From contig DXGH01000064.1 in the NCBI GenBank assembly GCA_019114005.1, forward strand, positions 1 through 64,000: a stretch of DNA of 64,000 nucleotides. The letters run 5' to 3'. Below the pieces are notes generated by a model. The model saw only the letters and a program-made list of their open reading frames with translations, had not been told where the DNA came from and searched no databases. Position numbers and translations under genes: made by a program. The number at the start of each line of letters is the position of its first letter. The stretch's first letter is position 1. Shown piece after piece: positions 55,349-63,907 of this stretch. This DNA is from Candidatus Acetatifactor stercoripullorum. GTDB taxonomy: Bacteria > Bacillota > Clostridia > Lachnospirales > Lachnospiraceae.

Positions 55349-55969
55349 ATGGAGAAAAAGAAACGTCTGACCAGAGCATTTTTTGCCAGAGACGGGATTA
55401 CGGTGGCAAGGGAGCTTTTGGGGAAAATACTGGTACATGAAACGCCCCTTGGGACGGTGCGGGGAATCATTACGGAAACAGAAGCCTATATGGGGGAGGA
55501 GGACAAGGGCTCCCACACCTACGGAGGCAGGCGCACTGACCGCACAGAGCCTATGTATCATAAGGGAGGCACCTCCTATGTGTATCTGATCTACGGTATG
55601 TACAGCTGTATGAATATAGCGGCTATGAGAGAGGATATCCCCCAGGCGGTGCTGCTTCGCAGTGTGATTCCCGCAGATGCGCAGTCAGAGCGGATCATGC
55701 TGGATTTAAGACTTGCACCCTTAAACCAAAAGAGAAAGCGGGCGGGAAAGGAGTCCAACATTAAAAAGCACCTTGCGGACGGGCCGGGAAAGCTGTGCAT
55801 AGCCATGGGAATTTCCAGGTCGGACAATGATGTGGATATGACAAAAAGCAAGGAATTTTATGTGACAGAGGGGCAGGAAATCCGGACGGAAGAAATCAAA
55901 GCGGGAAAGAGAATCGGGATCGACTACGCCGGGGAGGCGGCAGATTACCTTTGGAGATTTTACTTATGA
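55349..55969 (+). CDS. mpg: DNA-3-methyladenine glycosylase (Mpg/AAG family)
   Basis: A 206-residue AAG-fold glycosylase. FFARDGITVARELLGKILVH opens the domain, the catalytic Glu is in GIITETEAYMGEEDKGSH, the Tyr intercalation region in GTSYVYLIYGMYSCMN, and GPGKLCIAMGI closes it. It removes 3-methyladenine and other alkylated bases, leaving AP sites for ExoA. The ATG at 55349 has GGGGAGAGAAAGC upstream; a start 54 bases earlier lacks an RBS. The stop overlaps the addB ATG (ATGA). Confidence 0.93.
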   Translation: MEKKKRLTRAFFARDGITVARELLGKILVHETPLGTVRGIITETEAYMGEEDKGSHTYGGRRTDRTEPMYHKGGTSYVYLIYGMYSCMNIAAMREDIPQAVLLRSVIPADAQSERIMLDLRLAPLNQKRKRAGKESNIKKHLADGPGKLCIAMGISRSDNDVDMTKSKEFYVTEGQEIRTEEIKAGKRIGIDYAGEAADYLWRFYL

Positions 55970-58900
55970 GCCTACGTTTTTATTTTGGGCCTTCGGGCAG
56001 CGGAAAAAGCAGACAGCTGTATCAGGAGATGGTGGAGCGGGCCGGAAAAGAGCCGGACCGGAATTTTTTTATCATTGTACCGGATCAGTTTACTATGGAG
56101 ACACAAAAGGATTTGGTGGTCTTAAGTCCCAGAGGGGGTATCTTAAACATTGACGTGCTCAGCTTCGGACGCCTCAGCTATCGCATTTTGGAGGAGGTGG
56201 GCAGGAAGGAAACCCCCATTTTGGATGACACGGGAAAGAGCCTGGTTTTGCAGAAGGTGGCCGCCGGGCTTGTGGAGGAGCTTCCTGTTTTGGGAAGCCT
56301 TTTGCATAAGCAGGGATATATTCATGAGGTGAAAAGCGCTGTTTCAGAGTTTATGCAGTACGGGATCAGCACTCAGGATGTGTTTACTCTCTCGGAGTAT
56401 GCCAAAAAGAGAGGAGCCCTTTCCTTGAAGCTGCGGGATTTGGGAGTACTGTATCAGGGATTTTCAGACTACATCCGGGACCGTTTTATCACTACGGAGG
56501 AAACCCTGGACGTACTGCGAAGGTCCTTAAAAAAGTCAAGGCTTCTGCCGGACAGTGTGGTGGTATTCGACGGCTTTACAGGATTTACGCCCATACAGGA
56601 GCGGGTGATACAGGAAATGATGGGTATCTGCAGGGAGATTACCGTCACAGTGACCATGGGCGCGGGAGAAAACCCCTATGAGCAGGACGGAGAACAGAGG
56701 CTTTTCCACCTGAGCAAAAAAACTGTCGCCAGACTGGAGCGGCTGGCAAAAGAGGCTTTGGGCGGCGCAGGCGTAGAGCGGCAAAGGGATGTGTTTCTCC
56801 TGCCCGGAGAGAAGGCGCAGCCGGGGGAAAAAGTCCTTTCCGGCGAGGCGGCCGGGCGCTGTCAGGTGATGAGAAATCCCCATCACCGCTTCTGTAAAGC
56901 GCCTGCCCTGGCGGCCCTGGAGAAAAATCTTTTCCGCTACCGGGTGGAGCCCTATGAGGAGGAGACCCTGGAAATCCGGCTGTTTGAGTCGCTGACCCCC
57001 AGGGATGAGGTGCGTCAGGCTGGACTGGAGATCAAACGTCTGATTCGTGAAACGGGCATGGCGTACCGGGATGTGGCTGTGATCACGGGGGATCTGGAAG
57101 CCTATGCTCCCTACGTGGAGACAGAGTTTGAACAGATGGAAATTCCCTGTTTTATAGACAAAACCAATGGGATTGTGTTAAACCCCATGATCGAATATAT
57201 CAAAAGCGCCCTTTTATTGTACCTCAGGGATTTTTCCTATGAGGCGGTATTCCATTATCTGCGCAGCGGTCTTTCGGATATTCCCAGGCAGGACATCGAT
57301 GAACTGGAAAATTACTGTATCCGCACGGGGCTTCGGGGCAGGAGGGCCTATGAGAGAAGGTTTACCCGAAAGACGGAAGAGATGGAGGGGGAGGAGGTTC
57401 TTTTGCGGCTCAACGCCATACGGGAACAGCTTATGGGTCAGATCGGGCTTTTAAGCCTGGAAAAAAGTGGGCTTGCAAAGACCTATGTAAATCATTTGTA
57501 TGATTTTCTGGTAGAAAACAAGGTACAGGAAAAGCTGGCTGTCTATGAGGCCTTCTTTCAAAAGGAGGGGCAGCTTTCCAAGGCGCGGGAGTATGCCCAG
57601 ATATACCGTCTGGTCATGGAGCTTCTGGATCAGATTTACGGACTTTTGGGGGAGGAGGAAATCTCCCTGCAGGAATTTTATGATATTTTAGAGGCCGGAT
57701 TTTTGGAGATTCAGGTGGGAACCATTCCCCAGAATGTGGACCGGGTGGTAGCAGGAGACATGGAGCGCACCCGCTTAAAACAGGTAAAGGCACTGTTTTT
57801 TCTGGGAGTGAATGACGGAAACATACCAAAGAGTGCCTCAAAGGGAGGAATTATCTCGGACATGGACCGGGAATTTTTACAGGAATCCAATCTGGAGCTG
57901 GCCCCTACGCCCAGACAGCAGATGTATATTCAGAGGCTGTATCTGTATCTGAATCTGACAAAGCCCTCCCACAGGCTGTATCTGTCCTATGCAAAGGTAA
58001 ACAGCCAGGGAAAGTCTCTGCGGCCCGCCTATCTGATCGATGTGGTAAAGCGGCTTTTCCCCAGGCTCTCCACAGAATATCCCCAAAACCGCAGCGTATT
58101 GGAGCAGATTGTCACCAGGAAAGAGGGTATGGGCTATCTGGCCCAGGGGCTTAGGGAATACGTTCAGGGAAGCCTTTCTGAAAAACAGCAGACGGAATTT
58201 TTTACCATATATCAGGCATACGGGGAAGAAGAGGTGCGGGGAGAAAGAGCCCTTCTGACGCAGGCTGCCTTCAAGCGGTATCAGGAGACAGGACTGTCCG
58301 CAGCAGTGGCAAGGGCCCTTTACGGAAAGAATCTGGAAAACAGCGTGACCCGGCTGGAAACCTATGCCGCCTGTGCCTGCAGACATTTTCTGCAGTATGG
58401 TCTTTCTTTAAAAGAGCGGGAGGAATTTTCCTTTGAAAATACAGATATGGGAACGGTGTACCACGGTGTATTGGAGTCCTTTGCCCACAGACTGCAGGAA
58501 AGTCCCTACACCTGGTTTGACTTTCCGGAGGAATTTGGAAGGGAAGCGGTGCACGGGGCATTGGAGTCCCTTGCGGCGGTGTACGGGGATACGGTTCTTT
58601 ACAGCAGCGCAAGGAACGAGTACGCCATCACCCGCATGGAGCGGATTCTTACCAGGACGGTGCTTACCCTGCAGAGCCAGCTGAAAAAGGGAAGCTTTCT
58701 GCCGGATGTATACGAGGTATCCTTCCACTTTGCGGACAAGCTGGAGAGCGTCAATGTGGCCCTTTCCCAGGAGGAAAAAATGCGGCTTCAGGGAAGGATA
58801 GACCGCATTGACGTGGCACAGGAGGCGGACAAGGTTTATGTGAAGGTAATCGATTACAAATCGGGCAGCAGACAGTTTGATCTGGCGGCGCTGTACTATG

Positions 58901-59499
58901 GACTGCAGCTGCAGCTGGTGGTTTATATGAACGCGGCCATGGAGCTTGAGGCCAAAAAGCATCCGGACAAGGAGATTGTGCCCGCAGCGCTTTTGTACTA
59001 CCACATCGAGGACCCCACCGTGGAGACGGCCACAGAGCTGACCCAGGAGGAAATTAATCAACAGCTTTTGGAAAAGCTTCGCATGAACGGCGTGGTGAAC
59101 AGCCAGCCGGACATTGTAGAGCGGCTTGATAGATATATGCAGGATCGTTCCGATGTGATTCCTGTGGAGAAAAAGAAGGACGGAAGCTTTTCCTCACGCT
59201 CCAGCGTTATGAGCACGAAAGAGCTTAAGGTGCTGTCTGATTATGTGAACCACAAGATAAAGAGGATCGGACAAGAGATTCTGGATGGAAGCATAGGCTT
59301 AAGCCCTTATGAGCTGGGAACAAGGCAGGCATGCAGCTACTGTCCCTATAAAAGGGTATGTGGATTTGACCCGGCAATACCGGGCTGCAACAGAAGAGTT
59401 TTGGAAAACCTGGATCAGGAGCAGGCCCTTTTGCGGATGGAGGAGGAAGCTTATGGCAATCACGTTTACGCCACAACAACAAAGAGTGATCGATCTTAA
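55966..59499 (+). CDS. addB: AddB helicase-nuclease subunit with Fe-S cysteines
   Basis: A 1177-residue AddB/RexB-like subunit of the AddAB recombination nuclease. The Walker A-like GPSGSGKS is at residues 8-15. The RecB-type nuclease motif VKVIDYKSGSRQFD lies near residue 965. The Fe-S cluster cysteines are in ACACRHFLQYG (near 800) and ACSYCPYKRVCGFDPAIPGC (near 1120). AddAB processes double-strand breaks and recognises Chi-like sites. The ATG overlaps the mpg stop by 4 bases with TTGGAGATTTTA upstream. It overlaps addA by 47 bases. Confidence 0.95.
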   Translation: MSLRFYFGPSGSGKSRQLYQEMVERAGKEPDRNFFIIVPDQFTMETQKDLVVLSPRGGILNIDVLSFGRLSYRILEEVGRKETPILDDTGKSLVLQKVAAGLVEELPVLGSLLHKQGYIHEVKSAVSEFMQYGISTQDVFTLSEYAKKRGALSLKLRDLGVLYQGFSDYIRDRFITTEETLDVLRRSLKKSRLLPDSVVVFDGFTGFTPIQERVIQEMMGICREITVTVTMGAGENPYEQDGEQRLFHLSKKTVARLERLAKEALGGAGVERQRDVFLLPGEKAQPGEKVLSGEAAGRCQVMRNPHHRFCKAPALAALEKNLFRYRVEPYEEETLEIRLFESLTPRDEVRQAGLEIKRLIRETGMAYRDVAVITGDLEAYAPYVETEFEQMEIPCFIDKTNGIVLNPMIEYIKSALLLYLRDFSYEAVFHYLRSGLSDIPRQDIDELENYCIRTGLRGRRAYERRFTRKTEEMEGEEVLLRLNAIREQLMGQIGLLSLEKSGLAKTYVNHLYDFLVENKVQEKLAVYEAFFQKEGQLSKAREYAQIYRLVMELLDQIYGLLGEEEISLQEFYDILEAGFLEIQVGTIPQNVDRVVAGDMERTRLKQVKALFFLGVNDGNIPKSASKGGIISDMDREFLQESNLELAPTPRQQMYIQRLYLYLNLTKPSHRLYLSYAKVNSQGKSLRPAYLIDVVKRLFPRLSTEYPQNRSVLEQIVTRKEGMGYLAQGLREYVQGSLSEKQQTEFFTIYQAYGEEEVRGERALLTQAAFKRYQETGLSAAVARALYGKNLENSVTRLETYAACACRHFLQYGLSLKEREEFSFENTDMGTVYHGVLESFAHRLQESPYTWFDFPEEFGREAVHGALESLAAVYGDTVLYSSARNEYAITRMERILTRTVLTLQSQLKKGSFLPDVYEVSFHFADKLESVNVALSQEEKMRLQGRIDRIDVAQEADKVYVKVIDYKSGSRQFDLAALYYGLQLQLVVYMNAAMELEAKKHPDKEIVPAALLYYHIEDPTVETATELTQEEINQQLLEKLRMNGVVNSQPDIVERLDRYMQDRSDVIPVEKKKDGSFSSRSSVMSTKELKVLSDYVNHKIKRIGQEILDGSIGLSPYELGTRQACSYCPYKRVCGFDPAIPGCNRRVLENLDQEQALLRMEEEAYGNHVYATTTKSDRS

Positions 59500-62400
59500 G
59501 GGGCGGAATATTTTAGTGTCCGCCGCTGCAGGCAGCGGAAAAACAGCCGTTTTGGTGGAGCGTATCGTAGAGATGGTGTGCGATGATAAGCATCCTGTGG
59601 ATATTGACAGGCTTTTGATTGTGACCTTTACCAATGCGGCGGCGGCGGAAATGCGGGAGCGCATCAGCGCCGGTATCGGAGCCAGACTTCTTGCCAATCC
59701 AGAATCCGAACACATCCAGAAGCAGTCTGCACTGCTGCACAATGCTTTGATTACCACCATTGACAGCTTCAGTCTGTTTCTCCTTCGAAACCATTTTAAC
59801 GAGATCGGACTGGATCCGGCCTTCCGGGTGGCTGATGAGGGAGAAATTAGACTGCTGCAGCAGGATGTGATGAAGGAATTGATGGAGGATTCCTACGCGG
59901 GCGGGGACGCGGCCTTTCGAAGCTGCGTGGAATATTTCTGCCCGGGCGGACGGGAGAGTGTGCTGGAACAGCATATTTTAAATCTTTCCCGCTGCGCTGC
60001 CAGCTATCCCTGGCCGGAGGAATGGCTGAAAAAGCGCAGGGAAGATTATGGAGCCGTAAGTGAAGAGGATTTGGAGAACAGTGATTATGGGCGTTATCTT
60101 TTAAATCATCTGGATAAGCTTGTGTCAGGCTGCATTGAAAAGCTGCAGAGGGTGCAGGCGCTCTGCCAGGAGCCGGATGGCCCCTATATGTATGGAGAGC
60201 TGACGGATGGAGAGCTGGAGGCGGCAGAAAAGCTCAGGGACTGCAAAACCCTGGCGGATTATGCGGCGAAGCTTTCTACGGTGGCCTTTGGCAGGCTTCC
60301 TTCCAAAAAGGATGATACGGTGTCCCCGGCAAAAAGAGAGCTGGCAAAAAAGCTGCGCAGCCAGGTAAAGGATACCCTCCAGACCACTGCCCGGCTTTTT
60401 TTTGCCACGCCCCTTTCTCTTGCAGCGGCTCAGGGAGCGGCCTGCAGAGAGCCGGTGGAAACCCTGGTGGAGCTGACCCTTTCCTTTGACCGGAGGATGC
60501 GGCAGAAGAAACAGGAAAAAAAGCTGGTGGATTTTTCCGATATCGAACATTTTGCCCTGGACATTTTGATCAAAAGGGAAGGAGAGCTTTTAAAGCCCAG
60601 TGCTGTGGCGCTTGAGTACAGACAGCATTTCCATGAAATTCTCATCGATGAATACCAGGACAGCAACCTGGTGCAGGAATATCTGCTGAAGGCCGTTTCC
60701 GGAGAGGAGGACGGGTGCTTTAACCGCTTTATGGTGGGGGATGTGAAGCAGAGCATCTACAAATTCCGTCTGGCAAGGCCGGAGCTTTTTTTGGAAAAAT
60801 ACGACTCCTATGAGCAGGATGGAAAATGCACCAGAATTGATTTGTCCAAGAATTTTCGAAGCCGCAGTCAGGTTGTGGATACGGTAAACGGTCTGTTTTC
60901 CAGAATTATGAGCAAGGAAATAGGCGGCATTGCATATGATGAGAGAGCGGCCTTATATGCCGGGGCAGTCTATCCGGAAAATCCAGGCTGCGGCAGTGAG
61001 CTGATTTTAGTGGAAAAACCGGAAAATCAAGAGGGCAGGAACGCAAAACAGGCGGAGGCCTGGGCTATTGCAGCTAAAATCAAGGAGCTTTTGGAGGATT
61101 TTCAGGTAACGGACAAGGAAACCGGTTCCTTGCGCCCGGTGCGATTTTCAGACATTGTGATTTTGCTGCGTACCAACAGCGGCTGGGATGAGGAATTTAA
61201 AAAGGTGCTGGAGGAGGAGGGAATCCCCGCTTATGTCACCTCAAAGACAGGGTATTTTGCAGCCCCGGAGGTGCAGGAGCTTTTGCAGCTTCTCAAGGTG
61301 CTGGACAACCCCACCCAGGATATACCGCTGTTTGGCGTGATGAAATCCTTATTTGGAGGCTTTGAAGAGGAGGAGATCGCCAAAATACGCTCGGGGAGGA
61401 AAGGCTGCTCCCTTTATGGGGCTCTTCAGAATTATGCAAAGCAGGAAGAGGGAGAGGGGCAGGAAAAGGAGGAAGACCTTAGAAGAAAAGCGGCGGCTTT
61501 CCTCGGGCAGATTGAAAGCTACAGGGACTACACGGTGTATCTGCCGGTCAGAGAGCTTCTGCAGAAGCTGGTAAATGATTTTGATTATCTGAATTATGTG
61601 ACGGCGCTTCCGGCGGGCAGCAAGAGAAGGGCCAATGTGGAGATGCTTCTTGCCAAGGCGTCGGATTTTGAGAAAACCAGCTATTTTGGTTTGTTTCACT
61701 TTATCCGTTACATGGAACAGATGGAAAAATATGACGTGGATTACGGTGAGGCGGATACCCTGGATGAAAATGCGGATGTAGTGCGTATTATGAGCATCCA
61801 TAAGAGCAAGGGGCTGGAATTTCCTGTCACCTTTGTGGCGGGGCTCTCAAAGCGCTTTAACATGCAGGATTCCCATCAATCGGTAGTGATTGATACGGAC
61901 CTTGGCCTGGCCACGGATTATGTGGACTACAACAGACGCATCCGAAACAAAACCCTGCGGCGTATGGCTCTGGCACGGAAAATGCGGGAGGACAATCTGG
62001 CGGAGGAGCTGCGGGTTTTGTATGTGGCTCTCACAAGGGCCAGGGAAAAACTGATTTTGACGGCGTCCCTGGAGCAGGCCCAGGAAAAATGGGAGCTGCT
62101 GCGCGAAAATGGGGACAGGCATCTGACGTATCTTGATTTTATAGAGGCGGGAAGCTATCTGGACCTTCTTTTGCCTGTGGCTGGCGCCCCCGACGCTTCC
62201 TTGTCCGTGACGGTGACGGATTTGGAGAAGCTTTCAGGACAGGAGGTGAAGGAGCAGCTTGCCCTTCACGGAAAAGCGGATGCTTTGCGGCATGCGAAGG
62301 AATGGACGGATGAGGCCGCCTTAAAGAAGCTGAAGGAAAGGCTTGCCTATGCGTACCCCTATGAAAGCCTGGAAAAGCTGTATACAAAGACAACGGTTTC

Positions 62401-63103
62401 AGAGCTTAAAATTGCCGCCATGGCCCAACGGGATGAGGCGGCTTATCACGCCTTTGAGGAGAAGGAAATTCACCCCTATATCCCTGCATTCCGAAAGGGA
62501 GAGGAAAAGGTGGCAGGTGCCCTCCGGGGAAGCGCCTTTCACAGGGTTATGGAGCTTTTGGACTTTGAAGGGCTGCTGGGGGCGCAGTTTGCCGCATTCC
62601 CTGAAAGCTTTGAGAAGTACAGGGAGGGACTGTCCCAGGAAGCTTTAAAGAGCGCGCTGTATGATTTTTTGATGGAGCAGGCGGAAAGCCTGCGTTTGAG
62701 CGCTCAGTATCTGGAGGCTGTCAACCAGGAAAAAATTCTCCGGTTTCTGCAAAAGGAGCTGGCCTACCGTATGTGGGCGGCCAGCAGGCGGGGAGAGCTT
62801 TCTGTAGAGCAGCCCTTTGTGCTTGGTGTGGAGGCCCGCAGGCTGGGCGAGGCATTCCCGGAGGGAGAAACGGTGCTGGTACAGGGAATCATAGACGCAT
62901 TTTTTGTGGAAGAGGGACAGATTGTGCTTCTGGATTATAAGACAGATGTAATAAGAACCATGGAGGATTTGTGGAACCGCTACCAGGTACAGCTTGACTA
63001 TTATCAGGAGGCGGTGGAAAAGCTGACGGGAAAAAGGGTGAAGGAAAAGATATTGTATTCCTTTTATCTGGAGAAGGAGGGGGTTTTGACGGAGGAATTC
63101 TGA
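59453..63103 (+). CDS. addA: AddA helicase-nuclease subunit
   Basis: A 1216-residue UvrD/RecB-type subunit. Walker A is SAAAGSGKTAVLVERI, motif II is EILIDEYQDSN, motif III VGDVKQSIYKFR, motif IV around VRIMSIHKSKGLEFPVTFVAG, motif VI LYVALTRAREKLILT. The C-terminal RecB nuclease has VLLDYKTDVI. It is the translocating helicase/nuclease of AddAB. The ATG at 59453 lies in the end of addB with GGAGGAGGAAGC upstream; an ORF start 144 bases earlier is inside addB and rejected. Length is normal. It is the last gene of the repair operon and is followed by strong hairpins. Confidence 0.96.
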   Translation: MAITFTPQQQRVIDLKGRNILVSAAAGSGKTAVLVERIVEMVCDDKHPVDIDRLLIVTFTNAAAAEMRERISAGIGARLLANPESEHIQKQSALLHNALITTIDSFSLFLLRNHFNEIGLDPAFRVADEGEIRLLQQDVMKELMEDSYAGGDAAFRSCVEYFCPGGRESVLEQHILNLSRCAASYPWPEEWLKKRREDYGAVSEEDLENSDYGRYLLNHLDKLVSGCIEKLQRVQALCQEPDGPYMYGELTDGELEAAEKLRDCKTLADYAAKLSTVAFGRLPSKKDDTVSPAKRELAKKLRSQVKDTLQTTARLFFATPLSLAAAQGAACREPVETLVELTLSFDRRMRQKKQEKKLVDFSDIEHFALDILIKREGELLKPSAVALEYRQHFHEILIDEYQDSNLVQEYLLKAVSGEEDGCFNRFMVGDVKQSIYKFRLARPELFLEKYDSYEQDGKCTRIDLSKNFRSRSQVVDTVNGLFSRIMSKEIGGIAYDERAALYAGAVYPENPGCGSELILVEKPENQEGRNAKQAEAWAIAAKIKELLEDFQVTDKETGSLRPVRFSDIVILLRTNSGWDEEFKKVLEEEGIPAYVTSKTGYFAAPEVQELLQLLKVLDNPTQDIPLFGVMKSLFGGFEEEEIAKIRSGRKGCSLYGALQNYAKQEEGEGQEKEEDLRRKAAAFLGQIESYRDYTVYLPVRELLQKLVNDFDYLNYVTALPAGSKRRANVEMLLAKASDFEKTSYFGLFHFIRYMEQMEKYDVDYGEADTLDENADVVRIMSIHKSKGLEFPVTFVAGLSKRFNMQDSHQSVVIDTDLGLATDYVDYNRRIRNKTLRRMALARKMREDNLAEELRVLYVALTRAREKLILTASLEQAQEKWELLRENGDRHLTYLDFIEAGSYLDLLLPVAGAPDASLSVTVTDLEKLSGQEVKEQLALHGKADALRHAKEWTDEAALKKLKERLAYAYPYESLEKLYTKTTVSELKIAAMAQRDEAAYHAFEEKEIHPYIPAFRKGEEKVAGALRGSAFHRVMELLDFEGLLGAQFAAFPESFEKYREGLSQEALKSALYDFLMEQAESLRLSAQYLEAVNQEKILRFLQKELAYRMWAASRRGELSVEQPFVLGVEARRLGEAFPEGETVLVQGIIDAFFVEEGQIVLLDYKTDVIRTMEDLWNRYQVQLDYYQEAVEKLTGKRVKEKILYSFYLEKEGVLTEEF

Positions 63104-63174
63104 TCGGTGTCGGAGGTTAATCCCTGCTGAAGATTTACGGGTATGTGTTGAAGGGAAATGTTAATACTAAAGAA

Positions 63175-63196
63175 AGGGGCTGCAAAAGCAGCCCCT
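63175..63196 (+). terminator. hairpin after addA
   Basis: Perfect 9-bp G+C-rich stem AGGGGCTGC / GCAGCCCCT with an AAAA loop, 72 bases after the addA stop. No T-run follows because a second long inverted repeat starts at once. Confidence 0.6.
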
Positions 63197-63254
63197 AATA
63201 GTAAAGGAAGATGCAACCGTTTATTTTGAAAGGTTGCATCTTCCTTTACTATTA
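63196..63254. repeat. perfect 23-bp inverted repeat
   Basis: Left arm 63196-63218 begins TAATAGTAAAGGAAG and ends GCAACC. The right arm 63232-63254 is its exact reverse complement. The loop is 13 bases. Perfect arms of this length exceed what a terminator needs. It shares one base with the preceding hairpin. Confidence 0.9.
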
Positions 63255-63467
63255 AGTATATCGGCAAAGCTTCCGAAAGCTTTATAGCTGAAATAAAAAA
63301 ATATTCAGATAAAATAGATAGTAGTTTGTCTGACTTAAAATCTCCTTGGCATATACGACATCTCCTTAAAAAAAGAGGAGACCCCGCAGGTTCTTCACCG
63401 TCACAGGCCTCACAGGTTTCTGCAACGCGATCACTGCGTTTATCTTACCTGACCTTGCATTTTCATG

Positions 63468-63782
63468 TCAAGCAATTTCTGCAGCCTTTGTTTTTCCAGC
63501 CAGCTGCCCAGATTGCACCATCTGCAGCCTTGCCTTCTCCAGCTCCTCCGGAGTGGCTTCAAAAATGCGCGCTGCCTCTTCTTCTGCCCCTCCATTTTCC
63601 AGGAACATCTGCAGTATAAGTATCCTTGTTTCTTCCCGGCCTTTCTCCCAGCCTGCTCTCCAGGCTTGTTCCCAGCCCTGTTTCCAGCCTTGTTCCCAGC
63701 CCTGTTTCCAGCCTGCTTCCCAGCCCTGTTTCCAGCCTGCTTCCCAGGCTCGTTCAAAAATAAGCTCACTTAAATTGCACAT
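63468..63782 (-). CDS. C-terminal fragment of an Rpn-like nuclease with Gly-Trp repeats
   Basis: A 104-residue frame opening MCNLSELIFERAW, the string that precedes the tail of Lachnospiraceae Rpn-like PD-(D/E)XK nuclease/transposase proteins. Nine G-W units (period four residues, e.g. GWKQGWEAGWKQ) follow, then FLENGGAEEEAARIFEATPE and a helical end. The catalytic domain is missing. GGAAGGAG lies 10 bases before the ATG at 63782, so a short peptide could be made; a longer frame to 63821 has no RBS. Most likely a leftover duplicate of the gene whose end appears at 63908-64000. Confidence 0.55.
   Translation of the reverse strand: MCNLSELIFERAWEAGWKQGWEAGWKQGWEQGWKQGWEQAWRAGWEKGREETRILILQMFLENGGAEEEAARIFEATPEELEKARLQMVQSGQLAGKTKAAEIA
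63636..63749 (-). repeat. 12-bp period tandem repeat encoding GWxx units
   Basis: Nine to ten units of a 12-bp repeat (coding pattern Trp-Glu/Lys/Arg-Ala/Gln-Gly) lie within the nuclease tail fragment. The regular period suggests slippage-driven length variation. Confidence 0.85.
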
Positions 63783-63907
63783 ACCAGTTAAACTCCTTCC
63801 TATCGCTTGTATGCACGGCATTTCCTGATAATATGCCGCAATACACCGATGGCAGGAAGATAAATAAGGTACATCCTATTGGAGTGTGCCTTATCCTCTC
63901 CTTTCAT

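Larger units (their letters stand above)
63104..63467. other. non-coding gap after addA with stacked inverted repeats and an A/T-rich relic frame
   Basis: 364 bases with no supported gene. It holds the two hairpins described separately at 63175-63254. A plus-strand open stretch of about 45 codons follows (about 63246-63385) reading KYIGKASESFIAEIKKYSDK, then LSDLKSPWHIRHLL. It has no start codon or RBS and is A/T- and Lys-rich, unlike its neighbours. It looks like a relic of another reading frame, but I cannot name it. The right part leads into the minus-strand nuclease tail. Confidence 0.4.

Noticed and set aside
63636..63749. Regular short repeats that could be mistaken for a CRISPR array
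   Set aside because: The period is 12 bp with no spacers, it lies in an open reading frame, and no cas gene is present.
63553..63828. Plus-strand frames in the last 500 bases (Pro/Cys/Ser-rich)
   Set aside because: They are reverse-complement shadows of the Gly-Trp repeat tail and show no start signals.
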